Source: Crenobacter intestini (GTDB taxonomy: Bacteria > Pseudomonadota > Gammaproteobacteria > Burkholderiales > Chromobacteriaceae). Taken from it: a stretch of DNA of 64,000 nt. The notes beneath the pieces are model-generated. The model made no database searches, was not told the origin of the DNA, and worked only from the letters and a program-made list of their open reading frames with translations. Of this stretch, positions 53,335 to 61,079 are shown piece after piece. The stretch's first letter is position 1; each line of letters starts with the position of its first letter. The stretch spans positions 123,821-187,820 of the forward strand of contig NZ_STGJ01000006.1 of the NCBI RefSeq assembly GCF_004919095.1. Reading direction: 5' to 3'. The position numbers were made by a program, and so were the translations under genes.

Positions 53335-54684
53335 ATGAACGCAGAAGAACAAGCCCGCGCGATCAACGCGTGGCTGGACCAGAACCAGATCACCGAAATC
53401 GAATGCCTGATCCCGGACATGACCGGGCTCGCCCGCGGCAAGATCGTGCCGCGCCACAAGTACAACCCCGCCGAAGGGCTGCGCCTGCCCGAAGCCGTCC
53501 TCTCGATGACGGTCACCGGCGACTACCCCGAACAGGATTTCACCGCGGTCTCCGACCCCGACATGCGGCTGGTGCCCGACTTCGCGACGCTGCGCCCGGT
53601 GCCGTGGGAAAAGGAGCCGACCGCGCAGATCATCCACGACTGCTACAACTTCGACGGCACGCCGGCCGAGCTTGCGCCGCGCAACGTGCTCAAGCGCATC
53701 CTCAAGCTCTATGAAGACGAAGGCCTGAAGGCCGTCGTCGCCCCCGAGATGGAGTTCTACCTGGTCGAAGTGCAGGCAGACGAGGACATCCCGCTGTCGC
53801 CGCCGACCGGCCGCACCCGCCGCACCGAAGCCGGCCGCCAGAGCTTCTCGATCGACGCCGTCAACGAGTATGAAGGCATCTTCGACGTGATGTATGACTG
53901 GTGCGAGGCGCAGGGCATCCAGCTCGATACGCTGATCCACGAGATGGGCACCGCGCAGATGGAGATCAACCTCGACCACGGCGACCCGCTCGAGTTGGCC
54001 GACCAGGCCTTCCTGTTCAAGCGCACCGTGCGCGAGGTGGCGATCCGCCACAATATGTACGCGACCTTCATGGCCAAGCCGATGCAGGGCCAGCCGGGCA
54101 GCGCGATGCACCTGCACCAGAGCGTGGTCGACCTCGAAACCGGCCGCAACATCTTCTCGGACGAGGACGGCGGCCCGTCCGACGCGTTCTTCCACTTCAT
54201 CGGCGGCCTGCAGACCTTCCTGCCGCCGGCGATGCCGTTCTTCGCGCCCTACGTGAACTCGTACCGCCGCCTGTCGCGCTACACCTCGGCGCCGATCAAC
54301 CTGAGCTGGGGTTTTGACAACCGCACCTGCGGCCTCCGGGTACCGCACTCGGTGCCGCAGGCGCGCCGCGTCGAGAACCGGCTGGCCGGCGTCGACGTCA
54401 ACCCCTACCTCGCGATCGCCGCCAGCCTCGCCTGCGGCTACCTGGGGATGAAACAGCGCGTACGGCCGGGCGAGCCCCTCACCGGCAGCGCGTACGAGCA
54501 GCCGCACCAGCTGCCGCGCCACCTGGACGACGCGGTCGACCTGTTGCGCGGCTGCGAGCCGCTGGCTGACGTGTTCGGCCGCCACTTCATCGAGACCTAC
54601 GGCGCGATCAAGGAAGCCGAGTACCGCGAGTACTTCGACGTGATCAGCCCGTGGGAGCGCCGCTTCCTGCTGTTGCACGTGTAA
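53335..54684 (+). CDS. Glutamine synthetase-family protein, likely gamma-glutamylputrescine synthetase
   Basis: A 449-residue GlnA-superfamily ligase: beta-grasp N-terminus (ECLIPDMTGLARGKIVPR) and catalytic domain with APEMEFYLVE (metal Glu), AMHLHQSV (ammonia/metal His region) and APINLSWGFDNRTCGLRVP (Arg phosphate site), shortened here to APINLSWGFDNRTCG. It has the length and N-terminal signature of PuuA-like enzymes and lacks the adenylylation-site tail of GlnA. Predicted reaction: putrescine + glutamate + ATP to gamma-glutamylputrescine. Other puu genes are absent from the window, and other amine substrates are possible. GGAG precedes the ATG. Confidence 0.82.
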   Translation: MNAEEQARAINAWLDQNQITEIECLIPDMTGLARGKIVPRHKYNPAEGLRLPEAVLSMTVTGDYPEQDFTAVSDPDMRLVPDFATLRPVPWEKEPTAQIIHDCYNFDGTPAELAPRNVLKRILKLYEDEGLKAVVAPEMEFYLVEVQADEDIPLSPPTGRTRRTEAGRQSFSIDAVNEYEGIFDVMYDWCEAQGIQLDTLIHEMGTAQMEINLDHGDPLELADQAFLFKRTVREVAIRHNMYATFMAKPMQGQPGSAMHLHQSVVDLETGRNIFSDEDGGPSDAFFHFIGGLQTFLPPAMPFFAPYVNSYRRLSRYTSAPINLSWGFDNRTCGLRVPHSVPQARRVENRLAGVDVNPYLAIAASLACGYLGMKQRVRPGEPLTGSAYEQPHQLPRHLDDAVDLLRGCEPLADVFGRHFIETYGAIKEAEYREYFDVISPWERRFLLLHV

Positions 54685-54694
54685 ACGGCACCAC

Positions 54695-54716
54695 CCCGCC
54701 CGCACCTGCGGGCGGG
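54695..54716 (+). terminator. GC-rich hairpin after the puuA-like gene
   Basis: CCCGCCCGC and GCGGGCGGG pair around ACCT, 10 bases after the stop. No T tract follows, so termination strength is uncertain; it also lies 5 bases beyond the pagL-like stop. Confidence 0.5.
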
Positions 54717-54721
54717 ACGCT

Positions 54722-55240
54722 TCAGAAGAAACGGCGGGCGAAGCCCAGCTCGATCAGGTCGAGCCCGTCGTTCGGCTTGCTCATGTCGGCCTGCGAGTAA
54801 TGCAGGTAGCGCAGGACAAGGCGCCAGTCATCGAAATCGACGCCGGCGCCCAGCCTGTCCATGAACTGGAAGTGCTGGCCGAGGCCGACCGGCCCCAGGC
54901 GGTCGCGGCTGAACAGCGCGCCGCCGATGCCCGCCTCGACAAACGGCGTCGCCGTCTCCCCCGGGAAGCGCCACTGCAGCAGGGGCGAGAGCGTGGCGAG
55001 CCACGCCTGGTCGCTGTCCTGCCACACCCGCCCGACCGACCCTTCGGCCAGCAGCACGAGCTCGCTGCCGCCGGCAAACACATGCCGCCACGGCAGCTCG
55101 GTCGACAGCGCGACGCGCACGCTGCCCGCGCCGTGGCTATCGGAAAACGCACCGGCACCGGGCGCGACCTCGACAAAGGACGCGGCGCCGGCCGCGCCGC
55201 ACAACAGCGTGGCGCACCAGGCCACGATATGGGCTTTCAT
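54722..55240 (-). CDS. PagL-family lipid A 3-O-deacylase (acyloxyacyl hydrolase)
   Basis: A 172-residue predicted outer-membrane beta-barrel with a signal peptide cut near residue 19 (GAAGAASFVE) and the aromatic C-terminal end ARRFF typical of barrels. The PagL catalytic segment reads RYLHYSQADMSKPNDGLD: His147 and Ser149 match the catalytic His and Ser. The third residue of the P. aeruginosa triad (Glu, one residue after PNDGI) is Asp161 here. PFVEAGIGGALFS is another family motif. It would trim one acyl chain from lipid A and weaken its endotoxic signal. It is convergent with the puuA-like gene and 22 bases after emrB, so it may be the last gene of the efflux transcript. Confidence 0.8.
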   Translation of the reverse strand: MKAHIVAWCATLLCGAAGAASFVEVAPGAGAFSDSHGAGSVRVALSTELPWRHVFAGGSELVLLAEGSVGRVWQDSDQAWLATLSPLLQWRFPGETATPFVEAGIGGALFSRDRLGPVGLGQHFQFMDRLGAGVDFDDWRLVLRYLHYSQADMSKPNDGLDLIELGFARRFF

Positions 55241-55262
55241 GCTTGCCCCTCCGGGTTCAAGA

Positions 55263-56774
55263 CTATTCCTTCGCCGCGAACGGCGGCCGCGCGAACCACA
55301 CCAGCACGATCAGCAGCAGGAACAGGATGCTGAACAACCAGAATATATCGCCCGCCGACATGAAGTAGGCCAGTTGCGTGGCCTGCTGGTTGACCTCGGC
55401 CAGCGCCTGCGGCGACGTCGCGCCGCCCAGCGCCGCGCCCTGCTCGCGCCACAGCGCGTCGTACCGGCTGACCTTGTCGGTGAGGTCGCTGTGGTGGACC
55501 GTCGCCAGGTTGTCCCACCAGGTCGTCAGCAGCGACACGCCGACCGAACCTGACATGGTGCGCAAAAAGTTGCTCATGCTGGCGGCCGACGCCATGCGCT
55601 CGGGCGGCACCCGCGACAGAGTGATGGTGGTCAGCGGGATCAGGAAGCACGCGAGGCCCACCCCCTGCACGAACTGCGGCCAGGCGAGCCAGCCGAAGCT
55701 GATCGCCGGCGTGTAATGGGTGCGCCAGTAAAAGCACACCGCGAACACCGCGAAGGCGAACGTCACCAGGTAGCGCAGGTCGACCCGGTTTGCATAGCGG
55801 CCGATCATGGGCGCGAGCAGCACCGGCATCAGGCCGATCGGCGCGGTGGCAAGCCCGGCCAGCGTCGCCGTATAGCCCAGGTTCTCCTGCATCAAGAGCG
55901 GCAGCAACAGCACCGAGCCGAAATACATCAGGAAGCCCAGGCTGGTGCACAGCACGCCGACAGTGAAATTGCGGTCGCGGAACAGGTCGAGGTCGAGCAC
56001 CGGGTAAGGCTCGTCGCGCTCCCAGACCAGGAGGGCGACGCCGCACACCGCCGCTACCAGCGCGAGCGCGACGATCTCGCCCGAATTGAACCAGTCTTTC
56101 TGGTTGCCAAGGTCGAGCATCACCTGCAGCGCCGAGACCGCCAGCACCAGCAGCGCCAGGCCCACCCGGTCGACCGGCAGCTGTTCGGTCGGCGTCTCGC
56201 GCCCCTTCAGCTGCCAGGCAGACAGGCCGATCACCAGCGCGCCGATCGGCACGTTGATGAAGAAGATGCCGCCCCACACCCAGTTGTCGGTGATCCAGCC
56301 GCCGAAGATCGGCCCGCAGATCGGCGCGATCACCACCATCATCGCCCACAGCGCGAGCGCCAGCCCCTGCTTCTCCTTCGGGTAGGTCGCCAACAGCAGG
56401 CTTTGCGAGAGCGGGATCAGCGGGCCGGCCAGCGCGCCTTGCAGCACGCGGCAGAAGATCAGGCTGTCGAGCGTCGGCGAGATGCCAGACAGAAAAGAAG
56501 TGGTCACGAAGCCGATGGTGGCCACCATGAACACGCGCACCTCGCCGAAGCGGCGCGCCACCCAGCCGGCGAGCAGCACCGAGATCGCGTTGGAGACGCC
56601 GAACGAAGTGATTACCCAGGTGCCCTCGGTGACCGACGCGCCCAAGTCGCCGGCGATGCTGGGCACCGCGACGTTGGTGATGGTGGTGTCGAGCACCTGC
56701 ATGAAGGTCGCCAGCGCCAGCGCAACCGTCGCCCACACCCGGTTCATGCCTTCCAGCGGCGCGATACGGCTCAC
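55263..56774 (-). CDS. DHA2-family (EmrB-type) drug efflux permease
   Basis: A 503-residue major facilitator protein with 14 transmembrane helices. Hallmarks are the DHA2 motif MQVLDTTITNVAVPSIAGDL in helix 1, WVITSFGVSNAIS, GWVARRFGEVRVF (loop 2-3), CRVLQGALAGPLIPLSQSLL (motif C region) and GPIFGGWITDNWVWGGIFFINVP, shortened here to GPIFGGWITDNW. It exports hydrophobic compounds by proton antiport. The GTG start overlaps the emrA-like stop (GTGA). With the two upstream genes it forms a complete tripartite pump. Confidence 0.92.
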   Translation of the reverse strand: MSRIAPLEGMNRVWATVALALATFMQVLDTTITNVAVPSIAGDLGASVTEGTWVITSFGVSNAISVLLAGWVARRFGEVRVFMVATIGFVTTSFLSGISPTLDSLIFCRVLQGALAGPLIPLSQSLLLATYPKEKQGLALALWAMMVVIAPICGPIFGGWITDNWVWGGIFFINVPIGALVIGLSAWQLKGRETPTEQLPVDRVGLALLVLAVSALQVMLDLGNQKDWFNSGEIVALALVAAVCGVALLVWERDEPYPVLDLDLFRDRNFTVGVLCTSLGFLMYFGSVLLLPLLMQENLGYTATLAGLATAPIGLMPVLLAPMIGRYANRVDLRYLVTFAFAVFAVCFYWRTHYTPAISFGWLAWPQFVQGVGLACFLIPLTTITLSRVPPERMASAASMSNFLRTMSGSVGVSLLTTWWDNLATVHHSDLTDKVSRYDALWREQGAALGGATSPQALAEVNQQATQLAYFMSAGDIFWLFSILFLLLIVLVWFARPPFAAKE

Positions 56775-57958
56775 TGCTGCTCGCCCTTCTGCTGCAGGGT
56801 GTCGGCGATGATGGACTCGATGCGCGCATCAGCCCCAGCCAGTTGCGACGCGTACACGCTGGTCTGCGACACCGCCTGGCGCGGCGAGGCGGCCGGCGGC
56901 GCGAGCCGTGCGCCGCCGCGTTCGCGGGTGTCGACCGTCGCGTACATCGACAGGCCGACCTGCAGCGGGTGGTTTTCCAGGTCGGCGCGCTCGAGCACCA
57001 CGCGCACCGGCAGGCGCTGCACCACCTTGATCCAGTTGCCGTTGGCGTTCTCCGGCGGCAGCAGGGAAAACACGCTGCCGGTGCCCGCCGCGAGGCCGGC
57101 GACGCGGCCGTGGTAGGTGACGCCGCTGCCGTAGGCGTCCGCCGTCAGCGACACCGGCTGGCCGACGCGCAGGTTGGCAAGCTGGGTCTCCTTGAAGTTG
57201 GCGTTCACCCACACCGAGCCCAGCGGCACGATCGCCATCAGCGGCGTGCCCGGCGCGACCTCGGTGCCGGCGGTGACCGAACGCTTGGCGATCAGCCCGC
57301 CGACCGGCGCGCGGATCTCGGTACGCGCGCGGCTCAGCCACGCCTCGCGCACGGCGTCGGCCGCTTCGCGCACCGCCGGGTAGTCGCGCACCGCACCGGC
57401 CGCCGCCTGCGCGCGTGCCGCCGCCTGCGCCGCGCGTGCCGCCGCCAGCGCGGCGTCGGCGACCAGCACGCCCTGCTCGGCGTGCGAAACGGCCTCGACC
57501 GACACCGCGTCTCCACCGGCGGCGACGCGCCGGCGCGCAAGGTCCGACCTGGCAAGCGCCAGCTGCGCCGCGCGGGCGCGCACCTCGGCCTCGGCCCGCG
57601 CCACGTCGGCCCGGCTGCTGCCGGCGCCCTGCACCGCGCGCGCGAGCGCCGACTCGGCCTTGCCAAGCGCGATGCGCGCGTCGCTGTCGTCCAGCCGCGC
57701 GAGCAGTTCGCCCGCGGCGACCCGGTCGGTATCGTTGACGTAGACGGCGGTCACCACGCCCGGGACGCGGCTGTTGACCTGGCTGACGAAGCCGTCGACG
57801 TAGGCGTCGTCGGTGCTCGCCTGAAAGCGCAGTACCAGCGCCCACCACGCGAGCACGCCGGCGCCGGCCAAGAGCAGCAGCAGCACGAACAGCCACAGGG
57901 TACGGCGCCGGCGCGCCGGGTTGACCGCGCGCGCGGGCGTGGCGGGGGTATCGGACAT
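56771..57958 (-). CDS. EmrA-type membrane fusion protein (HlyD family)
   Basis: A 395-residue periplasmic adaptor: a short cytoplasmic N-terminus, one transmembrane helix (about 19-41), a lipoyl half (TDDAYVDGFVSQVNSRVPG), a long Ala-rich helical hairpin (about 100-210), the second lipoyl half (IRAPVGGLIAKRSVTAGTEV) and a beta-barrel with VWVNANFKETQLANLRVGQP. It links the EmrB-like permease to the outer-membrane channel. The ATG overlaps the stop of the channel gene by one base and its own stop overlaps emrB, so the three genes are coupled. Confidence 0.92.
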   Translation of the reverse strand: MSDTPATPARAVNPARRRRTLWLFVLLLLLAGAGVLAWWALVLRFQASTDDAYVDGFVSQVNSRVPGVVTAVYVNDTDRVAAGELLARLDDSDARIALGKAESALARAVQGAGSSRADVARAEAEVRARAAQLALARSDLARRRVAAGGDAVSVEAVSHAEQGVLVADAALAAARAAQAAARAQAAAGAVRDYPAVREAADAVREAWLSRARTEIRAPVGGLIAKRSVTAGTEVAPGTPLMAIVPLGSVWVNANFKETQLANLRVGQPVSLTADAYGSGVTYHGRVAGLAAGTGSVFSLLPPENANGNWIKVVQRLPVRVVLERADLENHPLQVGLSMYATVDTRERGGARLAPPAASPRQAVSQTSVYASQLAGADARIESIIADTLQQKGEQQ

Positions 57959-59355
57959 CAGGGTTTCTCCGCAGGGGATTCGGGGACTTCGCCCAGCGCG
58001 CGCACCAGCGCAAGCTGGGCCTGCAATCGTTCGCCGCGCACGGACAGCCATTTCTGGCGGGCGGACAGCGCGCCTTCGGCGGCCGCGAGCGCGTCGTCGC
58101 GCGCGGCCAGGCCGGCGGCAAACAGCACTTCTGCCGCACGCGCCTGCTGCTGCGCGCCGCGCGCCGCGTCGGCCGCGGCGGCGTCGGCGCGGGCCGCCGC
58201 CTGCGTCTTGGCCAGCGCGCTCGCGCACTGGCCGGCGACGTCAAGCAGGGTCTGGTTGTACTGGCCGACGGCCGCCGCGTACGCCGCCTGTTCGGCGTCC
58301 AGCCGTCCCTGCAGGCCACCGGCACGGTACAAGGGCAAGGACAGCGCAGGGGTAACGCCCAGCTCGCGCGAGGCGGCGTCAAACAGCGTCGCCGGGTTGA
58401 GCGAGGTCAGCCCCAGCAGCAAGGACAGGGAAAGGTCGGGGTAAAAATCGGCCCGTGCGGCGCGCACCCGGTGCGCGGCGGCCTCGACGCCCTGCCGCGC
58501 GGCCGCCAGCTCCGGCCGGCGGCTGATCGCGGAGAGCGACAGGCCCGCCGTATCGAGCGTCCACTCGGGCCACGCGGTGGGCGTATCGGCGGGGATGGCC
58601 GGGAGCGGCTGCACGGTCAGCGCGGCAAGCGCGGCGCGGGTAGCCGTCACCTCGCCGTCCCACGGCGCAAGCGACGCTTCGGCCGCGGCCAGCGACGCGC
58701 GCGTACCAGCAAGCGACGCGGGGTCGGACAAGCCCGCCTTCACGCGCCACTGCACCTGCTTGTCGCGGGATCGCGCCAGCGCCACCGCCTCGGCAGCGAG
58801 CGCCTGCTGCGCCTTGGCGACGCGCAGCGCGAGGTACTGTGCAGTGACCTCGGCGCTCAACCACTGGCGGGCGAGTTCGGCGTCGAAGCGGGCGGCGGCC
58901 ACCTGGCCTGCCTCGGCGGCCACCCGTTCGCTGACCTGCCCCCACAAGTCGACCTGCCAATCGAGCTTGAGCCCGATCTCTTCCAGCGTCTGCCAGCTGC
59001 CGCCGATCGGCGGCGGGTAGATGCTGTCGGCCGAATAGCGCTGCCGGTTGCGCGAATACGCGAAGCCGACATTCGGCCCGCCGCCGGCCGCCGCGACCGC
59101 CCGCCCGGCCTCGGCAGCGCGCACCTTGGCGTCGGCCAGCGTGAGCCTGGGGTTGGCCGCGAGCGCCTGCGCGACGAGCCTGTCCAGCGCCGGGTCACCC
59201 AGCGCCCGCCACCAGGCGCCGGCGGCGAACGCGGGCGCACGCGCTTCGGTCAGCCCCAGCGCCTGTGGCGAGAGCGTGGCCGGCGGCGTCGACAGCTCGG
59301 CACAGCCGGCTAGCAACACGGCGATCAGCGGTGAGAGCCGCAGCATGCAATGCAT
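57958..59355 (-). CDS. NodT/OprM-type outer-membrane efflux lipoprotein
   Basis: A 465-residue TolC-family outer-membrane factor. The N-terminal signal has the lipobox LLAGC (Cys18 of the chosen start), and the body shows the two repeated helical-barrel halves (WWRALGDPALDRLVAQALAAN and the matching SRRPELAAARQGVEAA later). It is the outer duct of the EmrAB-like pump and the first gene of that operon. The ATG at 59355 is used because GGAA precedes it; another at 59346 is possible. No local regulator gene is present, so control is not apparent. Confidence 0.9.
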   Translation of the reverse strand: MHCMLRLSPLIAVLLAGCAELSTPPATLSPQALGLTEARAPAFAAGAWWRALGDPALDRLVAQALAANPRLTLADAKVRAAEAGRAVAAAGGGPNVGFAYSRNRQRYSADSIYPPPIGGSWQTLEEIGLKLDWQVDLWGQVSERVAAEAGQVAAARFDAELARQWLSAEVTAQYLALRVAKAQQALAAEAVALARSRDKQVQWRVKAGLSDPASLAGTRASLAAAEASLAPWDGEVTATRAALAALTVQPLPAIPADTPTAWPEWTLDTAGLSLSAISRRPELAAARQGVEAAAHRVRAARADFYPDLSLSLLLGLTSLNPATLFDAASRELGVTPALSLPLYRAGGLQGRLDAEQAAYAAAVGQYNQTLLDVAGQCASALAKTQAAARADAAAADAARGAQQQARAAEVLFAAGLAARDDALAAAEGALSARQKWLSVRGERLQAQLALVRALGEVPESPAEKP

Positions 59356-59483
59356 ATGGCAATTCCGGTTTGGTTTTGCATTCCCACATGGTAGAAAAAG
59401 GATGTGTGTTTGCCAGAATGCCCCCTTGCAGCGGAAGGCCGGTGCCGCCATCTAGGGCAGGACATGCAAGAAAGGACAGCAAG

Positions 59484-59870
59484 ATGGGACTGAGCTGGAT
59501 CACCGTACTGAAGGCGGTGCCGTGGACCGAGGTGGTGCGCAACGCGCCGGCGGTCGCCGAGGGCGCGCGCAAGCTGTGGGAGAGCGCGCGCAAGAAGGCG
59601 CCGCCGCCCGCCGCCCCCGAGCCGGCCGCCGCGCCCGCCCCCGCCGGCGCAGAGGAAGACCCGCTCGCGCCGCGCGTAGCCGCCTTGCAGGCGCAGAACG
59701 ACGAATTGCGGCGGCAGATGGCCGAGTCGGGCGAGCTGATCAACGCGCTGGCGAGCCAGAATACCGAGCTGATCCGCCGCGTCGACGCGCTGCAAAAGCG
59801 CCAACGCCAGCTCGCCCTCGCGCTGGCGGTGCTCGCGCTGATCATCATCGGCGTCGCCGCCCGCCTTTAG
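59484..59870 (+). CDS. Small tail-anchored coiled-coil protein of unknown function
   Basis: A 128-residue protein. Residues 1-40 are amphipathic, 40-57 a Pro/Ala linker, and 60-105 a coiled coil (VAALQAQNDELRRQ, LINALASQNTELIRRVDALQKRQRQ). Residues about 107-126 form one C-terminal transmembrane helix with almost nothing after it. The topology suggests a cytoplasmic coiled coil anchored at the inner membrane. I do not recognise the family. It has an AAAGGA start site and is divergent from the efflux operon. Confidence 0.75.
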   Translation: MGLSWITVLKAVPWTEVVRNAPAVAEGARKLWESARKKAPPPAAPEPAAAPAPAGAEEDPLAPRVAALQAQNDELRRQMAESGELINALASQNTELIRRVDALQKRQRQLALALAVLALIIIGVAARL

Positions 59871-59890
59871 CCCGCGGCAAGCAACCATGC

Positions 59891-59922
59891 AAAAGCCGCC
59901 CATCCAGGGCGGCTTCTTGTTG
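59891..59922. terminator. Terminator between convergent small protein and TerB-DUF697 genes
   Basis: GCCGCCC (59895-59901) and GGGCGGC (59907-59913) pair around five bases; AAAA precedes and TTCTTGTTG follows. Confidence 0.75.
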
Positions 59923-59942
59923 CAGAGGCGTGATGCCGTCGC

Positions 59943-60908
59943 CTACACGCGGCCGCGCACCATCTCCATCACGCGGGCGGCATCCAGATGCTTCGCCTCG
60001 TCCTGGATCTGCGGCAAATACTGCGTTTGCAGGGACTTGGCCTCGCCCAGCAGGCCCTGGAAGCTCTGCTGCAACACCCCCGCGCTCATCTGCCGCCCGC
60101 CCGCGTAGTAGCGGCGCGCGACCTGGCCCAGCGCCCAGGTGCTGGCGAACGAGAACGCCATGCCGGTGCCGGCGCTGCCCAGCGCCTTGCCCCACTTGCC
60201 GGCGGCCTTGCCCAGCAAGCCGCCGACCAGCTTGCGGCCGAACTGTTCGAGGTACTGCGAGGTCAGGCCGACGCCGACCGTCGACAGGAATTCGCGGATA
60301 TGGCCCTGGTCAAGCTCGTAGCCGTAGCGCTTGCCGATGCCGTACACCAGCCGGATCTGCAGCGGGATGATCGCGACCGACGCCCACGACTGCGGCAGCA
60401 ACTCGAGCGCGCCGTTGATCACCGACGCGCGCACGATGCTGCGGTCAAGCTCTGCCTCGTCGATGGCGGATTTCTCGTGCGGCCGCGCCGCCTGCGGCGG
60501 CAGCTCGACATTCAGCGGCGCGGCGCCGACGCCGGCCGCGGCAATCGCGTCCGCCTGCGCGGCGAGCCCGGCGCTGCCTTGCGCGTCCAGCCCGAGCAGG
60601 CCGGCGAGGCGCGCAAGGAAGGCCTTTTCGCGCGCGTCGGTCACGCCGTCGGCGTCGCACACGCATACCGCCATCTCGTACGCGAAGCTCTTCGCCTCGG
60701 CACTGTTAAGCCTCGCGCACACCTCCTCCAGCGTCACCCGCTTGAACAGCACGTCCTGGTAGAGCCGCGCGATGTCGCCGCTGTCGGCGCCGCCCAGCGA
60801 AGACGCGAGCGCCTTCAGGTGGTCGCGCTCGCGCTCGTCGTTGCGGCCGTCCGCAAACGCGGCCATCAGCGCGACGGTCAGTACGGCTTCCTGTGTTGCA
60901 AAGTCCAT
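59943..60908 (-). CDS. TerB-like / DUF697 two-domain protein
   Basis: A 321-residue protein. Residues about 1-110 look like a TerB (tellurite-resistance) helical domain: MAAFADGRNDERERDHLKAL and VCVCDADGVTDAREKAFLARL are the two acidic metal-binding-like helices. Residues about 155-275 resemble DUF697, the membrane-associated domain of YcjF-type proteins (LLPQSWASVAIIPLQIRLVYGIG, shortened to IIPLQIRLVYGIG, and AFSFASTWALGQVARRYY). A calcium- or metal-sensing membrane role is only a guess. It is monocistronic, with the ATG supported by GGGAGA upstream. Confidence 0.72.
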   Translation of the reverse strand: MDFATQEAVLTVALMAAFADGRNDERERDHLKALASSLGGADSGDIARLYQDVLFKRVTLEEVCARLNSAEAKSFAYEMAVCVCDADGVTDAREKAFLARLAGLLGLDAQGSAGLAAQADAIAAAGVGAAPLNVELPPQAARPHEKSAIDEAELDRSIVRASVINGALELLPQSWASVAIIPLQIRLVYGIGKRYGYELDQGHIREFLSTVGVGLTSQYLEQFGRKLVGGLLGKAAGKWGKALGSAGTGMAFSFASTWALGQVARRYYAGGRQMSAGVLQQSFQGLLGEAKSLQTQYLPQIQDEAKHLDAARVMEMVRGRV

Positions 60909-61024
60909 ATGTTCTCCCTGCCATCGTTTCTATATGACATAGGCAGCATCATTCTCCTTTGGTTCCCGCAAGTCAAAGAGCAGGCACTAGCCAATTTCCT
61001 TTTTTGGGGAATCTGCCCTGCGCG

Positions 61025-61055
61025 TAAAAAAACCGCCCCCTATCAGGGGCGGTTT
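61025..61055 (-). terminator. Terminator of the NhaC-family transporter gene
   Basis: On the minus strand AACCGCCCCTGATAGGGGGCGG is followed by TTTTTTTACG, a strong intrinsic terminator. Confidence 0.88.
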
Positions 61056-61079
61056 GCTTGGCGAGGTTCAGCCGGCCGT

